Part shown: in pieces, positions 25,271 through 32,905 of the stretch
Position numbering within the stretch: the first letter of the stretch is position 1
Layout: each line of letters starts with the position of its first letter
Assembly (NCBI GenBank): GCA_934122235.1
Contig: CAKOWE010000012.1
Location: forward strand, 1 to 36,511
Direction: 5' to 3'
DNA length: 36,511 bases
Origin: an uncultured Clostridia bacterium
Lineage (GTDB): Bacteria > Bacillota > Clostridia > TANB77 > CAG-508
Translations under genes and position numbers: made by a program
Notes under the pieces: generated by a model
What the model was told of the DNA's origin: nothing
Database searches by the model: none
The model's input: only the letters and a program-made list of their open reading frames with translations

Positions 25271-25319
25271 TTATGCTATATATAGCATAAACAGTTGGTA
25301 ATTTTCATATACCAACTGT
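25271..25319 (-). repeat. Two abutting perfect hairpins upstream of rsmH
   Basis: TTATGCTA-tata-TAGCATAA (25271-25290) is followed without a gap by ACAGTTGGTA-N9-TACCAACTGT (25291-25319). Neither has a T tract, so they are not obvious terminators. They would lie in the rsmH leader. Confidence 0.6.
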
Positions 25320-25403
25320 CACATGCTTTATATGCTTATATTTAATTATCTTACGTATTTTTGATTCATTTGTATCTTAAAACTTTACCTTAGTATCTTT
25401 TTT

Positions 25404-25627
25404 ATTTTTCTTTTGTTTGATTAATCTTTTGTGTTTTTCAAATTTTATTTGTTTCTTCTTATGTAACTAATATTTTTTCTTTTGTAAAATTTACTTCGTT
25501 TTTTCTTTTGTAATTGTGTTTTTCTTTAGTACAATTAAAATAATTTTATCTTTTGTAATTAATCTTTTCTTTGGTGAAATTTACATTTGTTTTTTCTTTT
25601 GTATACTTAAAATATTTTTCTTTTGTG
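25404..25627 (-). repeat. Array of about ten ACAAAAGAAAAA-type motifs
   Basis: The 450-bp gap between mraZ and rsmH holds no gene. On the minus strand the motif ACAAAAGAAAAA (with variants such as ACTAAAGAAAAA and ACCAAAGAAAAG) occurs about ten times, near 25405, 25424, 25451, 25473, 25499, 25518, 25544, 25563, 25589 and 25614. The steps mostly alternate between about 19 and 26 bases, giving a higher-order unit of about 45 bases. Confidence 0.6.
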
Positions 25628-25650
25628 TTATATATAAACTTTTTTAAAAG

Positions 25651-26076
25651 TTATATGCCTAAATCTGTCATATGTTCTGCAATTTCATCTGCAGATATAT
25701 TTTCATCACATTGTTGCCATTTTTCTTTGCTCCATATTTCTAATCTTGAATTCATACCAATTATTATTACGTCTTTATCTAGTCCAGCAAATTCTCGTAA
25801 GTTACTACTAACTAAAAATCTGCCCTGCTTGTCTATTTCACATTCTATTGCTCCTGCAAAGAAAAATCTAGTGAAGTTTCTAGCGTTTTTATCTGAAACT
25901 GGAAGTGCTCTTAACTTTTCTTGGAATATTTCCCATTCTTTTAAAGGAAACACGAATAAACATCCATCTAAACCTTTTGTTACTATAAACTTATAACCTA
26001 TTTCATCTCTAAGCTTAGCTGGCATTATTAATCTACCTTTAGTATCTACAGAATGCTCGTATTCACCAATTAGCAC
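25651..26076 (-). CDS. mraZ: Transcriptional regulator MraZ
   Basis: DNA-binding regulator of the dcw cluster, forming ring-shaped multimers of AbrB-like subunits. It is recognised by IGEYEHSVDTKGRLIMPAKLRDE and the second copy of the fold (AIECEIDKQGRFLVSSNLREFAGL), each with a DxKGR/DxQGR motif. The start is taken as GTG 26076 (141 aa, normal); a longer frame to 26097 overlaps the ribosome site GGAGG. Three AAGTGG repeats at 10-base steps just upstream are the expected autoregulatory site. Confidence 0.95.
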   Translation of the reverse strand: MLIGEYEHSVDTKGRLIMPAKLRDEIGYKFIVTKGLDGCLFVFPLKEWEIFQEKLRALPVSDKNARNFTRFFFAGAIECEIDKQGRFLVSSNLREFAGLDKDVIIIGMNSRLEIWSKEKWQQCDENISADEIAEHMTDLGI

Positions 26077-26094
26077 TTTTCGTTCCACCTCCTC

Positions 26095-26130
26095 CACATT
26101 GTCACCACTTTATACCACTTTTCTCCACTT
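26095..26130 (-). promoter_or_regulatory. MraZ operator (10-bp phased AAGTGG boxes)
   Basis: On the minus strand AAGTGG starts at 26130, 26120 and 26110, exactly 10 bases apart, with a fourth degenerate box (ATGTGG) near 26100. MraZ is known to bind short phased G-rich repeats in front of its own gene. The boxes begin just downstream of the -10, so binding would block initiation. Confidence 0.75.
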
Positions 26131-26137
26131 CGATTAC

Positions 26138-26166
26138 ATTTTAATATATAAAAAAAATTTTTGCAA
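26138..26166 (-). promoter_or_regulatory. Sigma-A promoter for the mraZ operon
   Basis: On the minus strand TTGCAA (26166-26161), 17 bases, TAAAAT (26143-26138). The -35 region TTGCAAAAAT is repeated once more 12 bases upstream. Confidence 0.6.
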
Positions 26167-26217
26167 GTATTTTTGCAAAAATTTTTAAATATTTTATAAT
26201 TTATTTATCTTTTAATA

Positions 26218-27888
26218 TTATGGTTTTTCTTCCATATTAAATATTTCTTTACTTGGTATTACTATTGATGCTTTACTTAATTCTTTTTTTCTATCATTTA
26301 TATTTTCATTAAGGCTTTCTAGCCATTCTGTTTCTCCCATACCTTGAATTAGTAATAAATCTTGATTTTTATTGAATATTTTATATATCTTTCCTAATAT
26401 AGGAAACTTAAATTCTCTTATTATTGTTGTTATTAACTCAGAGTTATCAAATAAAGTATCAACTTCTGAGTACATAGCTTTTACTACTTTTTTAAACTTG
26501 TATTGTGATATTTTAGATATTCTAGAATATTTATTAATTGTTTTCATATCATTTGTAATTGAATGAATAACTTTTCCTTCCAAACTTTGATTTCTCTTTG
26601 CTTGCTTTAATGTGCTTACAATTTTATATTTAGCATACATTTCATTGATTTTTATATTTTTAGTTTGCTTGTTATTTGCTTTTTGCAATTCATAATTTAT
26701 TCTTTCGCTTAGAATTTGCATTGCTAGATTATACATTTTTGCATATTCTTCTGTTAACTCTTTTGATGAAAACATTGTATCTGGTGCATTTTGTAAATCT
26801 GTTGCAATTTTAAAAAACTCATTAATGTAATTTTCTGTATTCATATATTCAAATTTAGCTCTAAAATATTCATAAAATCTAGCTCTGCCCTTGTCTTTTA
26901 GCATAGCAAATTCAAATTCATTTATTCCAAATGCTGCAGCCATCATAGATGCTAAATATGAAATCTTATTATTATAATCTTTTCTATCATTTTGGCTTAC
27001 TCTACATGTTGTATAAAGTTCGTTTGAGTATGGCACTCTTCCAGTTAAATAATTTGCAGATACTTCTTCCACATACTCATTTAATAATTTTTCGTCATTA
27101 GTATCTTCTGGATTGCTATATAATCCATTTTCATATACTTTATTCTCTATTCTAGTATAATTAGTCGCATAGCCTTGCTCTCTAAAAATATTTTTTATTA
27201 TTACATCATTAGAATAAGAAAATAAATTTTTGTTTAAATATATCTTCTTATCTTGTGCATTATATTCTGCACATTTTCCCTTTAACTTTTTTATTTCTAT
27301 TGCATCTACATTGTTTTTGAAATTATTAATTTTCTTTTCTAATTCATCTCTATTCCAACTATAAATTTCTGTGCTTCTAAAAAAGTATTCTTTTATAAAT
27401 GGAATAAATCTTTTGTCATAATCCTTTTGTTGAATTAAGTTCATTATTTCAAGCGCTACTTTTTCTTCTACTAATTTTCTGTTATATGTTTTAAATATAT
27501 ATCTTATTTCTTCTTTTAAAGAGTTACTAATTCCACTTTCTAAAGTTAAATACGTACTTGTATTTAAAATTTTATCTTGTTCTTTATATGATGCAATAAT
27601 ATATTCTTCTAGTGTATAGTCTTCTGTATTATATTTTATTCTTTCATCTATTATTATCGTTTTATTATCTACATCTACTAATATTCTTTGTCTTCCTATA
27701 TTCAAAAATTCTATATTTTTTATTTTATTTGTATATTCATTTAATTTTTCAACTAATATTTTTTTATCCCAATTATAAACCTGCACACATTTTAATATAT
27801 ATGATTGCATAAACGGAATAAATCTTTTATCATATTTATTTTTTTCTATATATTCATAAATAATTTCTATTATTTCACTTTTATCCAT
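26218..27888 (-). CDS. Conserved-looking hypothetical protein with an internal duplication, 556 aa
   Basis: A soluble, lysine- and tyrosine-rich protein with no family I recognise. Residues about 1-60 and 140-200 are clearly related: NKYDKRFIPFMQSY against KDYDKRFIPFIKEY, and YNWDKKILVEKLNEYTNKIKNIE against YSWNRDELEKKINNFKNNVDAIE. After each copy comes a strand-rich stretch with similar wording (NKTIIIDERIKYN, DKKIYLNKNLFSY). The rest is mainly helical. There is no signal or membrane segment. The start ATG has only a weak ribosome site (TTAGG). A good promoter lies upstream, and the gene runs toward the mraZ promoter without a visible terminator. Confidence 0.8.
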   Translation of the reverse strand: MDKSEIIEIIYEYIEKNKYDKRFIPFMQSYILKCVQVYNWDKKILVEKLNEYTNKIKNIEFLNIGRQRILVDVDNKTIIIDERIKYNTEDYTLEEYIIASYKEQDKILNTSTYLTLESGISNSLKEEIRYIFKTYNRKLVEEKVALEIMNLIQQKDYDKRFIPFIKEYFFRSTEIYSWNRDELEKKINNFKNNVDAIEIKKLKGKCAEYNAQDKKIYLNKNLFSYSNDVIIKNIFREQGYATNYTRIENKVYENGLYSNPEDTNDEKLLNEYVEEVSANYLTGRVPYSNELYTTCRVSQNDRKDYNNKISYLASMMAAAFGINEFEFAMLKDKGRARFYEYFRAKFEYMNTENYINEFFKIATDLQNAPDTMFSSKELTEEYAKMYNLAMQILSERINYELQKANNKQTKNIKINEMYAKYKIVSTLKQAKRNQSLEGKVIHSITNDMKTINKYSRISKISQYKFKKVVKAMYSEVDTLFDNSELITTIIREFKFPILGKIYKIFNKNQDLLLIQGMGETEWLESLNENINDRKKELSKASIVIPSKEIFNMEEKP

Positions 27889-27947
27889 TGTACTTAACCT
27901 AAATTTATATTTGCATATAAATCCCTTCTTTTGAATATTACAATTTT

Positions 27948-27976
27948 ATTTTAGCATATTATTTTATTGTTTACAA
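27948..27976 (-). promoter_or_regulatory. Sigma-A promoter for the 556-aa gene
   Basis: On the minus strand TTGTAA (27976-27971), 17 bases, TAAAAT (27953-27948) with extended TGC. Confidence 0.55.
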
Positions 27977-28012
27977 TATTTAAAAAATTATTGTTAAAAT
28001 TATTCTCTCCAT

Positions 28013-28057
28013 AAAAAAAGATCTCATAAAATTAAAATATTTTATGAAATCTTTTTA
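28013..28057 (-). terminator. Terminator of the sortase gene
   Basis: AAAAAGAT-TCATAAAAT paired with ATTTTATGA-ATCTTTTT (one mismatch), followed by TTTTTTTATGG on the minus strand, just after the stop codon. Confidence 0.85.
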
Positions 28058-28059
28058 TT

Positions 28060-28839
28060 CTACGTTTCAGTAGCTTTTATTATTGTTCTTTGTTTTCCAT
28101 TGTTATAACATGTAATTAATGTAATTTCTCTTCTTCCATTAGTCAATTGACTTGTGCACCTTGTATCATCTGGATCTACTGTATATTTATCATATACCGC
28201 ATATTCTATTGTTTTTCCTGTAGTATCTGTTATTTGTATTATATCCATTTTATCCAAAGTATTCAATTTGCTAAAGAATGAATTATTTCTATAATTATGA
28301 CCAATTATGCAGAAATTTCCGACTTGATTTGGGTCAGGTCCATGATATTTACATGTTGCATTTTTTAATATTTCATAATTCCAATCTGATAATATTGGAT
28401 ATGTTATATTTAATTTTGGAATTGTTATTACTCCTATTGTAGAATATCTTGTTCCATCACTAGCTGTATATATAATAGGAATAGCTTGACTTGTAGCTTC
28501 ATTTTCTGATATTTTTTCTTTGGCATCTCTTAACAAATCTGCTACACTTATTTCTTCTGTTTCTGTGTCATTCAAAACAACTACAATAACATCGTTTTCT
28601 ACAGATACTCCTGAATTATTTGATGGTTCGCTTATTTCTGTTACACCAATATTTATATTATCTAATATTTCTTGTGATACTTGTTCGCTCTTGGTTCTAT
28701 CATACTCAGCATATATGTAATATGTAGATAAACAAATAACTAGAAATACAGATATAATAAAATAGATTTTATATAATAGTTTTTTTCTCTTCATTTCCGG
28801 AGTTACATACACTTTATTACATACTAAAATCTGAATCAA
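28060..28839 (-). CDS. Sortase (class D-like)
   Basis: A transpeptidase that would anchor surface proteins to peptidoglycan or pilin subunits. It has an N-terminal membrane segment (IYFIISVFLVICLSTYYIYA) and an extracytoplasmic catalytic domain. His is in CIIGHNYRNNSFFSKL, Cys in ITLITCYNN, and Arg in KQRTIIKA, so all three catalytic residues are present. The length is 259 aa. The start is TTG 28839 behind GGAGGG. I saw no LPXTG-type substrate in the window; the visible end of the BspA-like protein lacks one. Assignment to class D is by the TLxTC-like core and is tentative. Confidence 0.88.
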   Translation of the reverse strand: MIQILVCNKVYVTPEMKRKKLLYKIYFIISVFLVICLSTYYIYAEYDRTKSEQVSQEILDNINIGVTEISEPSNNSGVSVENDVIVVVLNDTETEEISVADLLRDAKEKISENEATSQAIPIIYTASDGTRYSTIGVITIPKLNITYPILSDWNYEILKNATCKYHGPDPNQVGNFCIIGHNYRNNSFFSKLNTLDKMDIIQITDTTGKTIEYAVYDKYTVDPDDTRCTSQLTNGRREITLITCYNNGKQRTIIKATET

Positions 28840-28875
28840 ACCAATCCCTCCTTTTCATACCACAATATTATATAT

Positions 28876-28884
28876 ATTATACCA
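28876..28884 (-). promoter_or_regulatory. Extended -10 element before the sortase gene
   Basis: TGG-TATAAT on the minus strand, about 40 bases before the TTG start. No good -35 box is visible. Confidence 0.35.
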
Positions 28885-28923
28885 TATTTCTCCTATGTAG
28901 AAAATAGTTTTTTATTATTTTAT

Positions 28924-30114
28924 TTAATTTTTAAACCTTTCCATAGCTTCTAAAATATTTTTTCTATCTCCAAATGCAGATATTCTAAAATAACCTTCTC
29001 CCTCTGTTCCAAATCCGCTTCCAGGTGTTACAACAATTCCTTTTTCTTTTAATAAATAGTCAAACATTTCCCATGAACTTAATTTATCGAAAGTTTTACA
29101 CCATATATATGGTGCATTTTTTCCGCCATAAGTTTCATATCCTAATTTTTCTAGTCCTTCTTTTATTATTTTTGCATTTTCTATATAGTAATTTATATTT
29201 TCTTTTATTTGCTGTTTTCCATCCTCAGAATATACTGCCTCTGCCGCTTTCTGAATTATATATGATACACCATTAAATTTAGTGCTTTGTCTCCTTCCCC
29301 ATAATGAATTTAACTTTATTTTAGAATTATCTTTTGTATATGCTATAACTTCTTTTGGTATAACTGTATAACCACATCTTAGACCAGTAAAGCCTGCTGT
29401 TTTTGAAAAGCTTTTAAACTCTATCGCAACTTTTTTTGCGTCCTCAATTTCATATATAGAGTGTGGTATATTATTTTCTGTTATAAAGCCTACATAAGCA
29501 CTATCATATAATATAACAGCTTTGTTTTTAATTGCATACTCAACCCATTTCTTTAATTCCTGTTTTTCCATTACTGCTCCTGTTGGATTATTAGGAAAGC
29601 ATAAGTATATAATATCTACCTTTTCTTTTGGTAATTCCGGATTAAAATTATTCTCTCTATTCATTGGAAGATATTCTATTTTATTTCCTCTAATTATATT
29701 TGTATCCATATAAACAGGATATACCGGATTAGTTATTGCAACATTAATATTACTTGCAAAAATATCTAATATATTTCCAGTATCACTTTTTGCTCCATCT
29801 GATATAAAAATTTCATCTTCATCTATACTTACATTTCGTGCTTTATATTCATGTTCTATTATTTTCTCTTTTAAAAATCCATAACCGTATTCCGGTGGAT
29901 ACCCCTTAAACGTCAAGATATTTCCCATTTCTTCTGTAGCTTTGTGTATGCTTTCTATTATTTTACTAGGAAGAGGTAAAGTAACATCACCAATCCCCAT
30001 TCTAATTATTTTTTTCGACTTATCTTGTTCTTGGAACTCAGAAACTTTTTTGGCTATTGTTGAAAACAAATAGTTATCTTGCAAATTTAAGAAATTTTCA
30101 TTTATATTTGCCAT
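28924..30114 (-). CDS. dapL: LL-diaminopimelate aminotransferase
   Basis: PLP enzyme converting tetrahydrodipicolinate directly to LL-diaminopimelate (EC 2.6.1.83), the short lysine/DAP route. Family blocks are MGIGDVTLPLP, GYPPEYGYGFL, SDGAKSDTGN, CFPNNPTGAV, and the PLP lysine in FKSFSKTAGFTGLRCG. The length of 396 aa is normal. GGAGG precedes the ATG. It follows dapF by 21 bases, so the two form an operon making meso-DAP for MurE and for lysine. Confidence 0.95.
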   Translation of the reverse strand: MANINENFLNLQDNYLFSTIAKKVSEFQEQDKSKKIIRMGIGDVTLPLPSKIIESIHKATEEMGNILTFKGYPPEYGYGFLKEKIIEHEYKARNVSIDEDEIFISDGAKSDTGNILDIFASNINVAITNPVYPVYMDTNIIRGNKIEYLPMNRENNFNPELPKEKVDIIYLCFPNNPTGAVMEKQELKKWVEYAIKNKAVILYDSAYVGFITENNIPHSIYEIEDAKKVAIEFKSFSKTAGFTGLRCGYTVIPKEVIAYTKDNSKIKLNSLWGRRQSTKFNGVSYIIQKAAEAVYSEDGKQQIKENINYYIENAKIIKEGLEKLGYETYGGKNAPYIWCKTFDKLSSWEMFDYLLKEKGIVVTPGSGFGTEGEGYFRISAFGDRKNILEAMERFKN

Positions 30115-30135
30115 AAAAATACCTCCTACAAAAAT

Positions 30136-30969
30136 TTATATTTCAAATACTCCCTCGAAAACCGTTTTAGCTGGGCCTTTCATATATACATGATTACTAT
30201 CTTTATCCCATTTTATATGTAATGTTCCTCCTACTAAATGCACATTTATTTCATTATTTGTATATGATTCCATATTACATATTACCGTACTAGCACACGC
30301 TCCTGTTCCACAAGCTAAAGTTTCTCTTGCTCCTCTTTCCCATACTCTAATTTTTATATTTTCTTTATCAACAATTTCTACAAATTCTACATTTGTTCTC
30401 TCAGGAAAAGCAATATTATTTTCTATTCTTGGTCCATATTTTTCTATATTAATCTCATCTACATTATTTACTACTACTATTGCATGAGGATTTCCCATAG
30501 ATACACACAACAATTCTATTTTATTTTTATCTACCTGAATTGTTTTTTTGTTATTCTTACTTATAACCGGAATTTTATTTGGCTCTAAAATAGGTTCTCC
30601 CATATCAACCTCAACATCTTCAACTTTATTATCGTCATTAATATATAATTTAAGATTCTTTACACCACATAAAGTTTCAACTTCTAATTCCGTTTTTTGA
30701 GTTTTATTATTATCATATAAAAATTTTCCTACACATCTTATTCCATTTCCACACATTTGTGCTTCTGTTCCATCTGAATTAAACATTCTCATTTTGCAAT
30801 CAGCAACCTTACTATTTAATATAAAAATTACTCCGTCTGAGCCAATTCCAAAATTTCTATTACAAAGTTTAGGAATAATTTTTATTATATTTTTACATTG
30901 CCTATTAGTACAATTTATGTATATATAGTCATTACCTAAGCCTTGCATTTTAGTAAACTTAAATTTCAT
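30136..30969 (-). CDS. dapF: Diaminopimelate epimerase
   Basis: Cofactor-free epimerase turning LL-DAP into meso-DAP (EC 5.1.1.7). The two catalytic cysteines are in MCGNGIRCVGKF and ACGTGACAST. The N-terminal FTKMQGLGNDYIYI and GSDGVIF blocks are typical. The length is 277 aa. AGGGTGA precedes the ATG. It is first in the dapF-dapL pair. Confidence 0.96.
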   Translation of the reverse strand: MKFKFTKMQGLGNDYIYINCTNRQCKNIIKIIPKLCNRNFGIGSDGVIFILNSKVADCKMRMFNSDGTEAQMCGNGIRCVGKFLYDNNKTQKTELEVETLCGVKNLKLYINDDNKVEDVEVDMGEPILEPNKIPVISKNNKKTIQVDKNKIELLCVSMGNPHAIVVVNNVDEINIEKYGPRIENNIAFPERTNVEFVEIVDKENIKIRVWERGARETLACGTGACASTVICNMESYTNNEINVHLVGGTLHIKWDKDSNHVYMKGPAKTVFEGVFEI

Positions 30970-30992
30970 ACTATATCACCCTATATATACAT

Positions 30993-31035
30993 ATTAAAAA
31001 GAGACAGAATGTGTTCACATACTATCTCTCTTTAA
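30993..31035 (-). terminator. Hairpin between the 198-aa gene and dapF
   Basis: AAAGAGA / TCTCTTT with an inner TGTG/CACA pairing and a TTTTT tail on the minus strand. It overlaps the stop codon of the upstream gene and ends only about 25 bases before dapF, so it may be a leaky terminator or attenuator. Confidence 0.5.
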
Positions 31036-31618
31036 GTAGTTCAGCTGGCGGATATTCAAATACTACATCAAAAAAATCAAATAATTCTGTTACATTTTCA
31101 TCTAAGCAAGCCAAATATATATCTAATTCATCTGTTGTATTACATGCTGTAATTATTGCTGGATGTAATCTTCTTTCATATATTAAATTTAATGCATATT
31201 TTATACTTTCACTTATACTTAATTTTTCTTTTTTTCTCGCTAAGTTGTATCCTTCTCTTACTCTAGATATTGCTTCATTTTTATATTTGCTAAGTGGAAG
31301 TGTATATTCATTTTGTATTACCTCTTCTTGTGTTTTATATTTTCCTGTTTCTAGAAATGTTTTTATATCTGTTTGATTGTATGGCAATACAACATTTTGT
31401 GTTTTGCTAGATATTAATAGTACTCTTTTTTCTACTGTTTCTACATTCATATCTTCTTTTAATGTTTCTTCTATTTCAAATACAGTATTGTTAATTTTTT
31501 CTTTTATTTCATCACTTTTTATATTAGAATCAATATCTATTTTTAACTTTTTTATTAAATTATATATGTTATCTAAATTCTTATTTATATTCAATATATC
31601 TTCTTTTGTATTATTCAT
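31022..31618 (-). CDS. Hypothetical protein, 198 aa
   Basis: A soluble, charged, mostly helical protein with no family I recognise. The N-terminal 75 residues look like a coiled coil (ILNINKNLDNIYNLIKKLK, IKEKINNTVFEIEETLKED). The C-terminal part (YNLARKKEKLSISESIKYAL ... RRLHPAIITACNTTDELDIY) is compact and less repetitive. AAGAGG lies 5 bases before the ATG. It follows the 170-aa exported protein by 13 bases and probably shares its transcript. Confidence 0.75.
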   Translation of the reverse strand: MNNTKEDILNINKNLDNIYNLIKKLKIDIDSNIKSDEIKEKINNTVFEIEETLKEDMNVETVEKRVLLISSKTQNVVLPYNQTDIKTFLETGKYKTQEEVIQNEYTLPLSKYKNEAISRVREGYNLARKKEKLSISESIKYALNLIYERRLHPAIITACNTTDELDIYLACLDENVTELFDFFDVVFEYPPAELLKER

Positions 31619-31631
31619 AAAAACCTCTTTA

Positions 31632-32144
31632 TTACATTATTTGCGTTGCAATAATGCTTACATTAACATTTTCATCTAACCCTTTTTGGTCTATATTATT
31701 TGTTGTTTTTACAACCAAGCAATACTCATCTATTTGTATGTTCGTGTTTGATAATAAAACTTCTTCACTGGTTATATCATTTTCTAGTACAAGTTCTTGT
31801 TTGTTTCCGTTCTCTATTTTATATAATTTATATTGCAAATCTGTTAAATTGCCTTTATCTATTTTTATTTTATATGACAATAGTACTTGATTTATTTCAG
31901 AGTCTGTATAATTATTTACATTAAAAATCCACTCTACTTCCTCATTATGCAAATCTTTTATAGATAATTCGTTTTCAGCTACCAGGTTAGCTATAGGTTT
32001 TGCAATTTCCAAATTTGTAGAATTTCCATATGCTGTTTTAAATTTTGACAATCCATTAGTTATTAATATACTTAGTAAAAATGCTACATATATTAATAAT
32101 AACAATTTTCCTATTCTTTTGCTTGTCTTTTGTTTATTGCTCAC
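31632..32144 (-). CDS. Exported protein, possible SipW substrate (TasA-like by context)
   Basis: A 170-aa protein with a basic N-terminus (MSNKQKTSKRIGK), a hydrophobic segment (LLLLIYVAFLLSILITNGL), and an extracytoplasmic beta-rich domain (EEVEWIFNVNNYTDSEINQVLLSYKIKI). It lies 17 bases after a SipW-type signal peptidase gene. In Bacillus, SipW processes TasA/camelysin-type proteins encoded beside it, and the W-x-F-x-V-x-N pattern is reminiscent of those. Sequence similarity is too weak to name it, so the role as substrate is inference from position. Confidence 0.7.
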   Translation of the reverse strand: MSNKQKTSKRIGKLLLLIYVAFLLSILITNGLSKFKTAYGNSTNLEIAKPIANLVAENELSIKDLHNEEVEWIFNVNNYTDSEINQVLLSYKIKIDKGNLTDLQYKLYKIENGNKQELVLENDITSEEVLLSNTNIQIDEYCLVVKTTNNIDQKGLDENVNVSIIATQIM

Positions 32145-32161
32145 TTATACTCCTCCTCTCG

Positions 32162-32767
32162 CTATATGTCACTTCTTGATATTTGTTTTTCTTGTAATCT
32201 TTTTAATAACTTTCTTTTTCTTAATTCTTTTATTTCTTTTCTATTAATTATTGTCTTATAAATAATTGCTATAATACAAATTGGAAGTAATGCTATTAGT
32301 ACTAATACTTGTGGTTTTTTTAGTGTTAATATTAAACTTCCTAACTTTGGTATTTTATAACAATACATTCCTTCAATTTGATTATAATCAACTAAATTGT
32401 CATCAATAGTATTGTTACTGTCTCCTTTGGTTATATATTTTATTTGGTTATTTTCTTTAACAATATCGCAAACTCTATGTGTTATAATCGCTCCATTTTC
32501 TCTATATGTTATTATATCACCCATTTTTATTGAATTTTCAGATACCTCTTTGCTTATTATAATATCTCCTACTTCAAATTCTTGTTGCATAGAGTTTGAA
32601 ATGCAAATTACAGGTTTATATCCCATAAAACCTGCTATTTCCATTGTTTTATTGTTTGTTTTTATACATATGACAATTAAAACTACCAAAATTAACATTA
32701 CTACAGATAGTAATATGGTAATTACAGTATTGGCTATAAAATTAATTACTCTATTTTTTTGTCTCAT
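32162..32767 (-). CDS. Type I signal peptidase, SipW/ER type
   Basis: Membrane-bound serine peptidase that removes signal peptides (EC 3.4.21.89). Two membrane segments are visible: N-terminal (FIANTVITILLSVVMLILVVLIVICI) and C-terminal (VLVLIALLPICIIAIIYK). The catalytic Ser is in CISNSMQQEFEVGDII. A His (GAIITHRV) takes the place of the Lys of the usual bacterial enzyme, which defines the SipW/archaeal type. The GDSNNTIDD block follows. AAGGTGG before ATG 32767 fixes the start (201 aa), although the frame is open upstream. It heads a three-gene cluster with the 170-aa and 198-aa proteins. Confidence 0.9.
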   Translation of the reverse strand: MRQKNRVINFIANTVITILLSVVMLILVVLIVICIKTNNKTMEIAGFMGYKPVICISNSMQQEFEVGDIIISKEVSENSIKMGDIITYRENGAIITHRVCDIVKENNQIKYITKGDSNNTIDDNLVDYNQIEGMYCYKIPKLGSLILTLKKPQVLVLIALLPICIIAIIYKTIINRKEIKELRKRKLLKRLQEKQISRSDI

Positions 32768-32865
32768 ATGCCACCTTATATCATTATATATAATTATACC
32801 TATTTTATTTGTAACACAATATGTTGCTTTTTTCAATATAATGTATATTTTTGTAATATAAATGT

Positions 32866-32899
32866 AAAAATTCAAGGATGGTTAAAAACCATCCTTGAA
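32866..32899 (-). terminator. Terminator of the BspA-like gene
   Basis: A 13-bp perfect stem TTCAAGGATGGTT / AACCATCCTTGAA with a 3-base loop and a TTTTTACA tail on the minus strand, 6 bases after the stop codon. Confidence 0.9.
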
Positions 32900-32905
32900 A
32901 ATCAG

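Noticed and set aside
25404..25627. CRISPR array in the mraZ-rsmH gap
   Set aside because: The repeated unit is only about 12 bases and degenerate, the spacers are AT-rich and irregular, and no cas genes are nearby.
26218..26566. Plus-strand frames inside the 556-aa gene
   Set aside because: Hydrophobic shadow translation of an AT-rich coding strand, without ribosome sites.
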